Both the position numbers and the translations under genes were made by a program. The notes beneath the pieces are model-generated. The model saw nothing but the letters and a program-made list of their open reading frames with translations, made no database searches and had not been told where the DNA came from. A DNA stretch of 64,000 nucleotides from Strongylocentrotus purpuratus (lineage: Eukaryota > Echinodermata > Echinoidea > Camarodonta > Strongylocentrotidae). Shown piece after piece: positions 19,300-30,592 of the stretch. The stretch lies in contig NW_022145606.1 of assembly GCF_000002235.5 (NCBI RefSeq), positions 47,045,274-47,109,273 on the forward strand, written 5' to 3'. Within the stretch, counting starts at the first letter, position 1, and each line of letters begins with the position of its first letter.

Positions 19300-20670
19300 A
19301 GGGATCGTTGAACAATGTCAAATCTGAGATGCAAGGCCCTACGTGTTATCTATGTCTGTGATATGGTGTTATATTAAAGCCCTAAAAAAATTGCGCTTCA
19401 AAATGATCAAGAAGTGCCTCAAAAAAGTAAAAACCTTTTAGTGACCGGGTTTAACATACTCGTTTCCCCAATAGACTGTAGTGTTATGAAAACTGTTTGG
19501 CAAACGCAAAATTTGATTTTGATTTTCAATTAGTGCTGAAGTCAGACGCCATGTTCGTGTTCGGTTCGGTTTGGTAGAGTTCGGCAATTTTTCACCGAAC
19601 TTGGTTCGGTTTGGGATTAAGTAATAATTATAATAGCAAGCAGCGTTAAGGCGGTCGGCACTGGGTGGGCTGGCCACGCAGGCCCGACCAGCACGGAGGA
19701 CTTCTGCCCACCACTCCTGATGAAATACACTGCTTCCGACCGGCACGAATTTTACATAAAAACTGCTTTAAACGTACCTATTTTTGAAGAAAAGTAGTAC
19801 TTACATTCATATTTCCGTCTTTAATCATGTTTTATTTGCAGTTTTATAAGAATCGTGCAATTTGTCGATAAATGATATTTTTTAAAGATTTGCAGAGACG
19901 GTTGTCTAATGTTACGAGTCATGGGAGCTGCCATATTAAATTTACCGATGTATACGTTATAATACACAAAGATAGCAGCCCAGGCCTATTCGATTACTGT
20001 TCTTATCAATGTTTTTTTTTTAATGGGTTAAAATAAAATTCCTAATTTTCCTGAATAAATAAATAAAAATACTATGATATATATTTATTTCATTATTTAT
20101 ATTGTAAAATATGTCCGATATTGTTACAATTAAAATATAAATTTTTTATTGATTGGGTTTGAGCTGAACTTATTTTGATCAGCGCCTAGAACGCACATGT
20201 ATTCTTTTTTATGGCTTGCGATCGCGACGTAGCAGAGGTCAGGATTTTGGATTTAAATGGCGCCAGTGAAGTCGCGCCCACCACTGGATAGGCATAAATC
20301 ACAAAGGAGGAAAATGGAAAAAAGTAAATATAAAATGAGCAATCATGACATGACAATTACCGTAGGTACAAAATGACAAGTTAATTAGCTTGCGAATACG
20401 TTTACATTTTTCTGCCGAACTTCCAAACCAGGCCTTTGCATTTGGTTCGATTTGGCTTGGTTAGGAAGTGCTATTTTCAGCGAATATCCGTTCGGTTGGG
20501 CGGTTCGGCCACAGCACTATTTTCAATCATAAATATCTTTATAATCAGACAGGCGATCGGCTTGTAAAAGTCAGGGGGTTCCTGACTGACTTTAAGGTCT
20601 ATAATTATCATTGCAGCATGAGCTAAACAAGGATTTTTTTAATGGATCTAAGACAAAGTTAACGGATCCC
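19300..20670 (+). mobile_element. TTAA-flanked MITE, family B, copy 1 (interrupted)
   Basis: Starts AGGGATCGTTGAACAATGTC after TTAA (19296-19299) and ends GGATCCC before TTAA (20671-20674). Other copies are at 38618-39000, 40055-40432 (minus) and 45540-45912, each about 380 bp. This copy is split by a hAT-like insertion (19531-20519); without it the element would be about 375 bp. Non-coding. It lies in the intron after LRR exon 3. Confidence 0.85.
19531..20519. mobile_element. hAT-like element inside family-B MITE
   Basis: The termini are TAGTGCTGAAG on the left and TAGTGCTGTGG read inward on the right, flanked by a perfect 8-bp duplication TTTTCAAT (19523-19530 and 20520-20527). Subterminal words TTCGGTTCGGTTTGG and CCGAAC recur near both ends, as in many hAT elements. 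The 989-bp interior has no credible reading frame. Confidence 0.85.
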
Positions 20671-20674
20671 TTAA

Positions 20675-22653
20675 AGGACAAGTCCACTCAAAAAATAACT
20701 CACTTTCAATAAAAGCAGAAAAATCAGACAAACCAATCAAAAAAAGTTTGAGCAAAATCGGATAACTAATAAGAAAGTTATGAATTTTTGGAAAAGTATG
20801 TAAAACTAGACAATGAGAATCACAACACAAATTGCCAAGATGGTTATCAGTTTGTAACGTCATGTCCTCACTATTTATCAATTGCTCTACCGTAAATCTC
20901 TGTGTATAAGGCGCACCCCTATTTTTAAGACTCTTAAAAAAAAAAAAAAAAAAAAAATCAGGAAATTCTTTTTGCTTTTTTTTTGCTTTTTGTTAAAACC
21001 AGATCAGATCCCGTCTTATTATAGCGTTCGGAAATACTTTCATTTTATTACGAGGCGCAGTTGAAGTGCTTGTGAACTAAGTTAGACCTTTGCGCAACAA
21101 CAACAAAATCCAGCGGTCAAAACAGCACGTCCATTTGAATATAGAGTAAAGAAGGGGGTAATCGACCAGCTCCAGTTTTTGGCCGATTCGTTGGATGCAT
21201 GGTAAAATCCCCTTAAAATACATCGCATAATAGCATATCACATATCCCACACCTACCAAACCATGCCAGAGTCACTGAAGAACCACATTTGCAATCGAAA
21301 ATATATCCTAAAATATCACATTTTAGCGATGTAATCGGCGGTCCCGCTACCGAAATTTGAAAAATCAAGTATCTTACGCATGTCTGTAAGAAATATGGGT
21401 ACGATAAAATGAGCTTTATTTCAAGTATTTTTCAGATTTAGAGCCCGATTTTGTGTTGGTCGCAAGCTCAAAAGTATCTCATCGCATGTATTAAATCAAT
21501 GCAGCCGGACACCGCAATGCACGCACGATACGTCCGTCTAATTCAGATTGCAATTTCCGATCACGGCAGTGCTAGTTTTCGACCAGGCGAGCACCGGGGA
21601 GCTCCGGCGTGGGATACCTGCTCCGCCCGCTCGTGCTACAGATCAGCGCGGAAACGCACGGCGCACGCGAGCGCTTCCCATTGACTTTGTACATGCAGTC
21701 GAAAACTGACTCCAAAACAGTGAAAATTGAAATGAATATTGTCATGGCAATTCGGGATTTTTTTTTTGTTTAAATAATAATAATATTTGCTTCATGATTT
21801 GAACAAGTATTACTACACCGCACATCGTGGTAGGATACCAAATCTGCCCCCATGTAAGTGAGCTGCACGATACAGGTGAGTGAGCTGAAGACACGGGAGA
21901 GCTTCGGCCGGCAAAGTGCTTTGTGAAGGGCATAATTTATCGAGACTGAAAAAAAAAAAAAAAAAAAAATCTCTTCCCTTTAAATTAGGAACGTAGTTTT
22001 ACTTAAAAATAGTAGATTTTATTTTTTATTTGCATTATTTAATTCATGTTGAGACACAGAGATTTTTGAAAACCACTCAAAAGTAGCATTTTGAGGACTC
22101 AAAATATCCTGTACCTGCGTATAAGACGCACCCCCGACTTTTGATTTTTCCCGACGGAAAAAAAAGTGTGCCTTATACACGGAGATTTACAGTATATGGT
22201 TTAATCCCATTAGGTTCACTTTTTATTTCCCAAAACTTGAATTCCCCATGCCTTCGCACAGGTTATATGTTTTGTATCATATTGCGTGCATGACATTTCA
22301 CAAAATATTTTATGAACTTTGAAGAATTTATACTAGTATTTTCTGAATATTATATATTCATAATTCTTGATTTTTATATAAATTGTTTATCAAAATTCAC
22401 ATTTTTCATGATTTACTACTGGAAGAAATTATATCATCAATATAAAGAAAATAATTAGTGGATAGTGAGGACATGACGTCACAGACTCATGAGTGAGTTG
22501 CCAATTTGTCCAGTGATTTTCAAAGTTTTTAATGTCATCAAAAATTCATAATTTTCTTATTAGTTATCCGATTTTGCTCAGACTTTTTTTGATTGGTTAG
22601 TCTGATTTTCTGCTTCTATTGAAAGTAAGTTATTTTTGGAGTTGACTTTGGCT
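20675..22653. mobile_element. TTAA-flanked MITE, family C (interrupted)
   Basis: Left end AGGACAAGTCCACTC and right end, read inward, AGCCAAAGTCAACTCC, flanked by TTAA (20671-20674 and 22654-22657). Left and right thirds are imperfect inverted repeats of about 200 bp (words TCATAACTTTCTTATTAGTT and TCCTCACTAT occur on both sides in opposite orientation). It is interrupted by a TA-flanked element at 20890-22192. It shares one TTAA with the family-B MITE to its left. Its right part is copied at 26340-26604 by the segmental duplication. Confidence 0.75.
20890..22192. mobile_element. pogo/Tc1-mariner-like non-autonomous element
   Basis: Inverted termini CYGTAAATCTCYGTGTATAAG followed by GCGCAC-type sequence, flanked by TA (20888-20889 and 22193-22194). 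Subterminal poly-A tracts occur at both ends (20938-20957 and 21950-21969), and GTATAAGACGCACCC recurs near 22118. It is 1303 bp long with no transposase frame; the largest frames are below 80 codons. A TA duplication with this terminus points to the Tc1/mariner superfamily. It is inserted into the family-C MITE. Confidence 0.75.
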
Positions 22654-23376
22654 TTAAACGCCCAAGTATACTCACATTTTCCAAATCTATAGCATGTTGT
22701 AAACAAACCAAAGGTTAAACTGCCATATATCACGGGCGAACTTAAATGAGGTGATTTTTAAAGAGCGATTTTATATTTCGGTTATTTCGAGCAAAACATT
22801 TAAATTGCCGCACAGCTGTGACGACATGTATGCTCCTCACAACGAAAATGCCAGCAGTATACATTCTGACAATAGGCTTTTTCCGTAATGTAACCAAATT
22901 TAATGCATTAGTCTTTGAGAAGTGCCTCGATACAAACTATTTCATTTACCTGATGAGAATAATAATATTTCAATAGACAAAGAATCTGAACTGCAACATT
23001 AGTCGTTGCCAGGTAGGGCAAAACAAAATACTTTGTTGCTTGTATATTTTTAAGTTCAGAGCCATTCATAAGGTTTGAATTATGTCATGGGTCTGATAGC
23101 AGTATCAAAGTATACTTCAGAGTCAATATTCACTAAACAAGGATGGAGATCTAGATGAGAGTGTGCTTATTTTAAGCACAGCTACATATACATTCTTGTC
23201 CAATGCATACTTTTATTTATGAATGTATTATATAGCATTTTAGGCAATGTCAAAAATGTGTCTAAATAATCGACAAAGTGATAGTTCCTTCTTTGTTTAT
23301 GTAATTGTCCATATACAAATACAGCTCTTATTTATTAAAATCAATCATCATTCCTTTGTGTCTCCTTAGATCGGGA

Positions 23377-23560
23377 TTAATGTACAGTTCCTAAATTAAA
23401 ATAAATTAAATTAAGTCGCCCGATGGCTGCGATGGCTGTCTCATTTACAAGGGCCAGGTCTTCATCTGTGCAACCTGTTCCGCCGCACTGCAAGATGTGG
23501 TCCATTGTCTCAGTCTCTCCGCAGTCGCAGAGAATATCTTCGTCATGGGCATGGCCCCAA
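23377..23560 (-). pseudogene. LINE ORF2 C-terminal scrap (unit 1)
   Basis: Minus-strand reading gives DEDILCDCGETETMDHILQC and then TAIAAIGRL, the Cys/His knuckle (C-x-C-x6-H-x4-C) near the C terminus of many non-LTR retrotransposon ORF2 proteins. Only this end survives, cut by a poly-G run. An almost identical piece lies at 27950-28125 in unit 2. A related, slightly upstream part of the same protein type is at 39410-39646. Confidence 0.7.
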
Positions 23561-23602
23561 AGGGGGGGGGGGGGGGGGGGAGGGTACTCATTTTTGGTTT
23601 GG

Positions 23603-23824
23603 ACGGGGGTGTGCCACTCAAGCCTCGAAACCCCTACCCATTGATAGGGGTCATTTTTCTCCCAAAAAAAAACATTTTCCAGTTCCACAATTTTCTGGTG
23701 TTTTTGCAAATTGTGAAATTTTGAAAAAACAAACCCATTTTTAATGGTGTTTTTGTTAAAAGTGGGACCCATGATTAGGGATTTTTTTGTGAAAAAATTA
23801 CCCAATAGAGTGGCACACCCCCGT
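23603..23824. mobile_element. Small TIR element (unit 1 copy)
   Basis: The ends ACGGGGGTGTGCCACTC and its exact reverse complement bound 222 bp of non-coding sequence. A poly-G run lies just outside the left end. The target duplication is unclear. The paralogous copy is 28171-28392. Confidence 0.7.
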
Positions 23825-23836
23825 ATGTCCTAATAT

Positions 23837-24015
23837 GTGAGTTTTAACGAGATAAACAAAAAAGGGCTCCTGATACCCCAGCTGATTTACATTGGTGCCT
23901 GTGTTATAGTGGTGGCTCTGTCAAAGTTTTAACGAGAGAAACGAAAGTGGGATAGTGATACCCCACCTGATTTACATTGGTTCCTGTGTTATAGTGGTGG
24001 GGTATAGTTTTAACG
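23837..24015 (+). repeat. 89-bp tandem duplication
   Basis: Two imperfect copies starting at AGTTTTAACGAGA, each containing CTGATTTACATTGG and CCTGTGTTATAGTGGTGG, plus the start of a third. Repeated in unit 2 at about 28405-28580. Confidence 0.7.
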
Positions 24016-25095
24016 AGAGCTTTTCGTAATGAAATGTAGAGGGGGAGGGGGCTTTAAACCTCCCCCCCCCCCCCTTGGCTAGATAGGGTTAAGTCATCAA
24101 ATGCTTCCTATTTTATTGTAATTTTGCATGTAAAATAGAATCGAATGTGATATTTTGTATTGATCATTTATATGTTCATCTCATTAGCAAAACTTTTTTA
24201 CGTCTTTTAACTTTTCCTACATGTTTTGATAATGAACGAATCACAAACGAAGCCAACTTGGAGATGGCCATTCTGATTGGTCAATAAATCCAAAGTAATG
24301 AATAATTCATGCAGATCGGCAAAAGCCAGAGTCATCCTGGGTCTCTAGATCTCTCTTCGTCGCGGGCTAGACTCATCTCAGCCGCTGATTGGCGTGGAAA
24401 ATAGCCCGAGTCACGAGGCCTTTTCAAAAGGTTAAATCTTGCCATGTTGGCCTTACACTGCCCCATTCTCATCGGCATTTGATTTAGGCATTTCCACTCC
24501 GGCCACTTCAGGTTTAGTCCTTTGATGAGAATGGGCTTGGCTGGTGGTGGAGGATTCAATCAATTATATGAATAATATACATTCTAAAATAATGGGCATC
24601 AGCCATGGTTCATGTAGTAGAGGTGTTTGTGGTCCAGTTGATAGGTCTATGGACAGTGAGGTATAGGGCTCAAGTCCCTGCTATACAAAGTTCTAATGTT
24701 TTTTGGCAAGACATTAATACACATTTGCCACACTCAACCTTGGTGTAGTAAGTTGTTACCTTTTAGGATGTATTTCTTAAATTCATCGCTGTGCAGTAGA
24801 TAGTAATTAAATTCACTATAGCTGTAATTGTCAGTCCTCATGTTGTTTGACACATGGCCTGTCCACAATTTTTCTGTGCTTACTATCCTGCACTAACAGA
24901 ATTCCTTTCTTTCACCTTGCACCAAAAAGTATACCTATCACTAAACCTATTAAAACTCAAAACCCTTATTCAAATCCTAGATATAAGACTGAGTAAGGCC
25001 CAGAGCATATCGGAACACCCAGTTATATTTGCAGTTATTCAACAACAACATTTACTCTGGTAATGCAATATGAACCATTGTTTGTATACATGTAG
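24016..25095 (+). other. Intron before LRR exon 4
   Basis: Holds a G-rich then C-rich pair (24037-24074) and the shared intron landmarks of the LRR unit, such as GGGCATCAGCCATGGTTCAT and CACCAAAAAGTATACC. No other gene is supported; the short frame at 24332-24559 on the minus strand has no recognisable features. Confidence 0.5.
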
Positions 25096-25263
25096 GTCCG
25101 GAATCTCATCCTTGGAGAGGTTGGGTTTCCATCATCAGCCTCTTCACATCACCTAGCAGAAGCTTTGTGTTCCATGCCAAACCTGACTCAACTGGCATTG
25201 AGTGGAGAGAAGTTCAAGGAGGAGTTCTTTTCTACACTGAATGCAAAGGCGTCAACCATACAG
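25096..25263 (+). CDS. NLR gene, LRR exon 4
   Basis: Fifty-six codons, phase 0 at both ends: acceptor ACATGTAG, donor GTATGT (25264). The peptide begins VRNLILGEVGFPSSASSHHL and has the strand segment TQLALSGEKFKEEFF. The first half is almost the same as in exons 3 and 5, whereas the exposed strand residues differ strongly from exon 3. It matches exon 5 except for one base (arginine versus glutamine at residue 2). Confidence 0.87.
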
Positions 25264-25676
25264 GTATGTATGCATGATTGTACTCTATATCAATGCCATG
25301 ATGAATTCATGTACACATGTAGCAGTGGAGATGAGTTCAAGGAGTGTATATGAAAATATATAATAGTCTTAGCAGACCAAGGAAATTATTATGAGAGGGT
25401 ATTGTGCAGTGCATGATACAGAATTTGTATAGTTTTGGTTTAAAATATGATGTTCTGCAAAAAATTCACTTTAAAATGTTTGCCTCAGAAAAGGTATTTT
25501 GGTGTTTGATGGAGACTATTAAACTGGACGTGTTTAATAACATTCGGGGGAAGGGGAGTGTTGTGTTGCTCTTCATGCAGTCACACAATTCAGTATAAAC
25601 AGATTACTGATGTACTCTAAAGCATAGTAGCTACAAATATTTGTTTGTATATTTTAAAGTTGAGAGCCATTCTTAA

Positions 25677-26339
25677 ACCCATCTTAACCGGGCTATTTCA
25701 GACCAGGTTTTTTACCGGGTTTTTTTTACCGGGGGGGGGGGGGTCAATTTGACCCCCCTTCCCCCCTAAGATCTTGGCTGTTTTACGGCCGATCGCCGCG
25801 AAAACTTGCATGTGTGTCAAGTGAAGTGTACAGAATACTATGGTAATATCAATTTTTTGAAAAATTCACTCATTTGCATATTTATGGTAATTTTTGCCAA
25901 TAAGGTCATGGAATTCACATTTTTACCCATAAATCATATAATAATACGACAAACAAAATTGGAAGAGCCAGGTCATTCCTAATGTTATCTTCCTAATGTT
26001 ATCTCTTGTTTTGATAATTTTTTATGTATTTCATTGTTTTTTAATCTTATGTCTTTTATTGTTTTTGTTGTTTTATTTCATTTCTAACTACAATTCAACT
26101 ATTTTTACCCCAAAACATACACCTAAACATTAGACAAGACCAAATAACCAATGTTTTATCTCTTTTAAGGAAAAATGATATTTCCATATGTTTTGTACAC
26201 AAATCACAAAAATGAGCGATTTTTGGGCTGACATGCAAAGACAAAAGTTCATGTAAGTTTATAACTAAACGTCCGATTTTCAAAAAAATTGTTTTAAAAG
26301 ATGCGTAAGACTCAAGAGAGAATAGTCATGAAATGAAAT
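25677..26339 (+). mobile_element. TTAA element, family D, right end lost at duplication join
   Basis: Starts ACCCATCTTAACCGGGCT after TTAA (25673-25676), followed by a poly-G block and AT-rich sequence. The complete version is at 30593-31273 in unit 2. Here the element stops at the segmental duplication breakpoint. No coding potential. Confidence 0.75.
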
Positions 26340-26775
26340 ATCAAAATTCACATTTTTCATGATTTACTACTGGAAGAAATTATATCATCAATATAAAGAA
26401 AATAATTAGTGGATAGTGAGGACATGACGTCACAGACTCATGAGTGAGTTGCCAATTTGTCTAGTGATTTTCAAAGTATTTAATGTCATTGAAAATTCAT
26501 AATTTTCCTATTAGTTATCCAATTTAGCTCAGACTTTTTTTGATTGGTTAGTCTGATTTTCTGCATCTGTTAAAAGTAAGTTATTTTTGTAGTTGACTTG
26601 GGCTTTAAACGCCCAAGTATTCTCACATTTTCCAAATCTATAGCATGTTGTAAACAAACCAAAGGTTAAACTGCCATATATCACGGGCGAACTTAAATGA
26701 GGTGATTTTTAAGAGCGATTTTATATTTCGGTTATTTCGAGCAAAACATTTAAATTGCCGCACAGCTGTGACGAC

Positions 26776-27160
26776 ATGTATGCTCCTCACAACGAAAATG
26801 CCAGCAGTATACATTCTGACAATAGGCTTTTTCCGTAATGTAACCAAATTTAATGCATTAGTCTTTGAGAAGTGCCTCGATACAAACTATTTCATTTACC
26901 TGATGAGAATAATAATATTTCAATAGACAAAGAATCTGAACTGCAACATTAGTCGTTGCCAGGTAGGGCAAACATTATGGCTTGCCCTACCTAGCAACAC
27001 TTAATATTTGCACTTTGCATTCTAACTGTTGAAATACTGTTATTCTTATGAGGTAAATGAAATGGTTGGTATCGAGGCACTTCACAAAGACGTATGCATT
27101 AAGTTTGGTTACATTACAAATATGTGTTGTGAGGACCCTACGTCACAAAAAATGCAGCGT
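26776..27160. mobile_element. Fold-back (palindromic) element
   Basis: The left arm (about 26776-26970) is an imperfect reverse complement of the right arm (about 26980-27160). Matched landmarks are GTTGCCAGGTAGGGCAA with TTGCCCTACCTAGCAAC at the centre, and GAAGTGCCTCGATAC with GTATCGAGGCACTTC further out. Identity is about 75% by eye. In unit 1 only the left arm is present (22830-23024). The ends are not defined, so its superfamily is unknown. Confidence 0.7.
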
Positions 27161-27949
27161 GAGGGATGCACGGCCCGCGCATTGAAAATTTGCAATTTTT
27201 GCCAGTGCGTTGGCTTGTGTTAGGTGTGCATCATCCTTCATTACTCGTTCGTTGAGTGCGCTGGACCAACGCTGGACCAACGCTATGCATTCGTTGTCAT
27301 TTTTTGTGCAAGCTCAAAAGTGTGTGCGGAGCTCGACGCATGAATGTAAACGCCAAAAGGACGCCAGACCCGCGCATTGGTTTTTTAATGAAGACTAACT
27401 GGAGTGGTGTGTATTAGGGTTTTTACAGATGTGTATCAATCAGAAATGAATATTTACGAAAGAAATGACTCAGTTTCAAACCTGCGTTCTTGGAAGTGTT
27501 TAAGTAAGCTTTTATAGGGGGGGGAGTGTTGTATTGTTACTTTTGCAGTACTATAATTCAGTATAAACAGATTACTGAAGTACTTTAAACTAGTAGCCAC
27601 AAATACTTTGTTGCTTATATATTTTTAAGTTCAGAGCCATTCATAAGGTTTGAATTATGTCATGGGTCTGATAGCAGTATCAAAGTATACTTCAGAGTCA
27701 ATATTCACTAAACAAGGATGGAGATCTAGATGAGAGTGTACTTATTTTAAGCACAGCTACATATACATTCTTGTCTAATGCATACTTTTATTTATGAATG
27801 TATTATATAGCATTTTAGGCAATGTCAAAAATGTGTCTAAATAATCGACAAAGTGATAGTTCCTTCTTTGTTTATGTAATTGTCCATATACAAATACAGC
27901 TCTTATTTATTAAAATCAATCATCATTCCTTCGTGTCTCCTTAGATCGG

Positions 27950-28125
27950 GATTAATGTACAGTTCCTTAATTAAAATAAATTAAATTAAGTCGCCCGACG
28001 GCTGCGATGGCTGTCTCATTTACATCTGTCTTCATCTGTGCAACCCGTTCCGCCGCACTGCAAGATGTGGTCCATTGTCTGAGTCTCTCCGCAGTCGCAG
28101 AGAATATCTTTGTCATGGGCATAAC
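27950..28125 (-). pseudogene. LINE ORF2 C-terminal scrap (unit 2)
   Basis: Paralogous to 23377-23560, with the same Cys/His knuckle region read on the minus strand and a few extra substitutions and a small deletion. It ends at a poly-G run. Confidence 0.65.
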
Positions 28126-28170
28126 CCCCAAGGGGGGGGGGGGGGGGGAGGGTACTCAGATTTGGTTTGG

Positions 28171-28392
28171 ACGGGGGTGTGCCACTCAAGCCTCGAAACC
28201 CCTACCCATTGATAGGGGTCATTTTTCTCCCCAAAAAAACATTTTCCAGTTCCACAATTTTCTGGTGTTTTTGCAAATTTTGAAATTTTGAAAAAACAAA
28301 CCCATTTTTAATGGTGTTTTTGTTAAAAGTGGGACCCATGATTAGGGATTTTTTTGTGAAAAAATTACCCAATAGAGTGGCACACCCCCCGT
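28171..28392. mobile_element. Small TIR element (unit 2 copy)
   Basis: Same element as 23603-23824, with ends ACGGGGGTGTGCCACTC and its reverse complement, carried along by the segmental duplication. Confidence 0.7.
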
Positions 28393-29656
28393 ATGTCCTA
28401 ATATGTGAGTTTTAACGAGATAAACAAAAAAGGGCTCCTGATACCCCAGCTGATTTACATTGGTGCCTGTGTTATAGTGGTGGCTCTGTCAAAGTTTTAA
28501 CGAGAGAAACGAAAGTGGGATAGTGATACCCCACCTGATTTACATTGGTTCCTGTGTTATAGTGGTGGGGTATAGTTTTAATGAGAGCTTTTCGTAATGA
28601 AATGTAGAGGGGGGGCTTTAAAACCCCCCCCCCCTTGGCTAGATAGGGTTAAGTCATCAAATGCTTCCTATTTTATTGTTATTTTGCATGTAAAATAGAA
28701 TCGAATGTGATATTTTGTATTGATCATTTATATGTTCATCTCATTAGCAAAACTTTTTTACGTCTTTTAACTTTTCCTACATGTTTTGATAATGAACGAA
28801 TCACAAACGAAGCCAACTTGGAGATGGCCATTCTGATTGGTCAATAAATCCAAAGTAATGAATGATTCATGCAGATCGGTAAAAGCCAGAGTTACCCCGG
28901 GTCTCTAGATCTCTCTTCGTCGCGGGCTAGACTCATCTCAGCCGCTGATTGGCGTGGAAAATAGCCCGAGTCACGAGGCCTTGTCAAAAGGCTCGATCTT
29001 GCCATGTTGGCCTTACACTGCCCCATTCTCATCGGCATTTGATTTAGGCATTTCCACTCCGGCCACTTCAGGTTTAGTCCTTTGATGAGAATGGGCTTGG
29101 CTGGTGGTGGAGGATTCAATCAATTATATGAATAATATACATTCTAAAATAATGGGAATCAGCCATGGTTCATGTAGTAGAGGTGTTTGTGGTCCAGTTG
29201 ATAGGTCTATGGACAGTGAGGTATAGGGCTCAAGTCCCTGCCATACAAAGTTCTAATGTTTTTTGGCAAGACATTAATACACATTTGCCACACTCAACCT
29301 TGGTGTAGTAAGTTGTTACCTTTTAGGATGTATTTCTTAAATTCATCGCTGTGCAGTAGGTAGTAATTAAATGCACTATAGCTGTAATTGTCAGTCCTCA
29401 TGTTGTTTGACACATGGTCTGTCCACACTTTTTCTGTGCTTTACTATCCTGCACTAACAGAATTCCTTTCTTTCACCTTGCACCAAAAAGTATACCTATC
29501 ACTAAACCTATTAAAACTCAAAACCCTTATTCAAATCCTAGATATAAGACTGAGTAAGGCCTAGAGCATATCGGAACACCCAGTTATATTTGCAGTTATT
29601 CAACAACAACATTTACTCTGGTAATGCAATATGAACCACTGTTTGTATACCTGTAG
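28393..29656 (+). other. Intron before LRR exon 5
   Basis: Near-identical to 23825-25095. It holds the 89-bp tandem pair, a G/C-run pair (28609-28634) and the LRR-unit landmarks. The acceptor word is CCTGTAG here rather than CATGTAG. Confidence 0.55.
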
Positions 29657-29824
29657 GTCCAGAATCTCATCCTTGGAGAGGTTGGGTTTCCATCATCAGC
29701 CTCTTCACATCACCTAGCAGAAGCTTTGTGTTCCATGCCAAACCTGACTCAACTGGCATTGAGTGGAGAGAAGTTCAAGGAGGAGTTCTTTTCTACACTG
29801 AATGCAAAGGCGTCAACCATACAG
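29657..29824 (+). CDS. NLR gene, LRR exon 5
   Basis: Fifty-six codons, phase 0 at both ends: acceptor ACCTGTAG, donor GTATGT (29825). The peptide begins VQNLILGEVGFPSSASSHHL. By hand comparison it differs from exon 4 at one base of 168. It was created by the segmental duplication and would add two more LRR modules if spliced in. Its frame and both splice sites are intact. Confidence 0.87.
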
Positions 29825-30234
29825 GTATGTATGCATGATTGTACTCTATATCAATGCCATGATGAATTCATGTACACATGTAGCAGTGGAGATGAGTTCA
29901 AGGAGTGTATATGAAAATATATAATAGTCTTAGCAGACCAAGGAAATTATTATGAGAGGGTATTTCTTGTGCAGTGCATGATACAGAATTTGTATAGTTT
30001 TGGTTTAAAATATGATGTTCTGCAAAAAATTCACTTTAAAATGTTTGCCTCAGAAAAGGTATTTTGGTGTTTAATGGAGACTATTAAACTGGTTGTGTTT
30101 AAGTAAGAACATTCGGGGGAAGGGGAGTGTTGTGTTGCTTTTCATGCAGTCACACAGTTCAGTATAAACAGATTACTGATGTACTCTAAAGCATAGTATC
30201 TACAAATATTTTGTTTGTATATTTTAAAGTTGAG

Positions 30235-30579
30235 GCGAGTTGGCTCAGTCGGTAAAGCGTCCGTCTGTCGAACCAAAGATCCCGGGTTCGACTCCCACCC
30301 AGGCGGATGACTGAAGCCTGCGTTGTGTGTTAACGTGCCCCTTCCCTTGTTCATAGACGCAGGTTATGTCAAGTGGAAAACACTCCGTCCCTCGGATAGG
30401 ACGTTAAATGGAGGCCCCGTGTAGAGAAGAGTCACTACCTTTGCACGTTAAGAACCCACTGCACTATTCGTATAAGAGTAGGGGGAAACCCCGGTGTAGT
30501 GGTCCACCTGCACCCCCCAGTACAAGTTAGCGACATGCGGAAAACCGCCCTGCTGACTCCAAATTCAGAAGGTTCAGAA
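30235..30579 (+). mobile_element. tRNA-derived SINE
   Basis: The head resembles a tRNA gene: A box TGGCTCAGTCGG (30241-30252) and B box GGTTCGACTCC (30285-30295), preceded by GCGAGT. It is followed by a 270-bp body and a tail of TTCAGAAGG repeated twice. The body and tail show that it is a SINE and not a functional tRNA gene. It is absent at the matching site in unit 1 (about 25664), so it inserted after the duplication or was lost there. Confidence 0.85.
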
Positions 30580-30592
30580 GGTTCATTCTTAA

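Larger units (their letters stand above)
22389..26339 (+). repeat. Segmental duplication, unit 1
   Basis: Aligns with 26340-31173. It runs from the interior of the family-C MITE through a half fold-back element, intron landmarks, LINE scrap, TIR element and LRR exon 4 to the interior of a TTAA element at 26339. Differences between the copies are few: scattered substitutions plus large indels (a 580-bp segment absent from unit 1 near 23020 and the SINE only in unit 2). The join at 26339/26340 fuses two unrelated transposon interiors, as a tandem-duplication breakpoint would. Confidence 0.85.

Noticed and set aside
24332-24559. A 75-codon minus-strand frame, repeated at 28892-29119
   Set aside because: Present twice only because of the segmental duplication. 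No domain or splice sites, and the copies differ by changes not biased to silent sites.
30235-30310. A tRNA gene
   Set aside because: A and B boxes are present, but the sequence continues into a 270-bp body with a short repeat tail and the acceptor stem does not close, so it is a SINE head.
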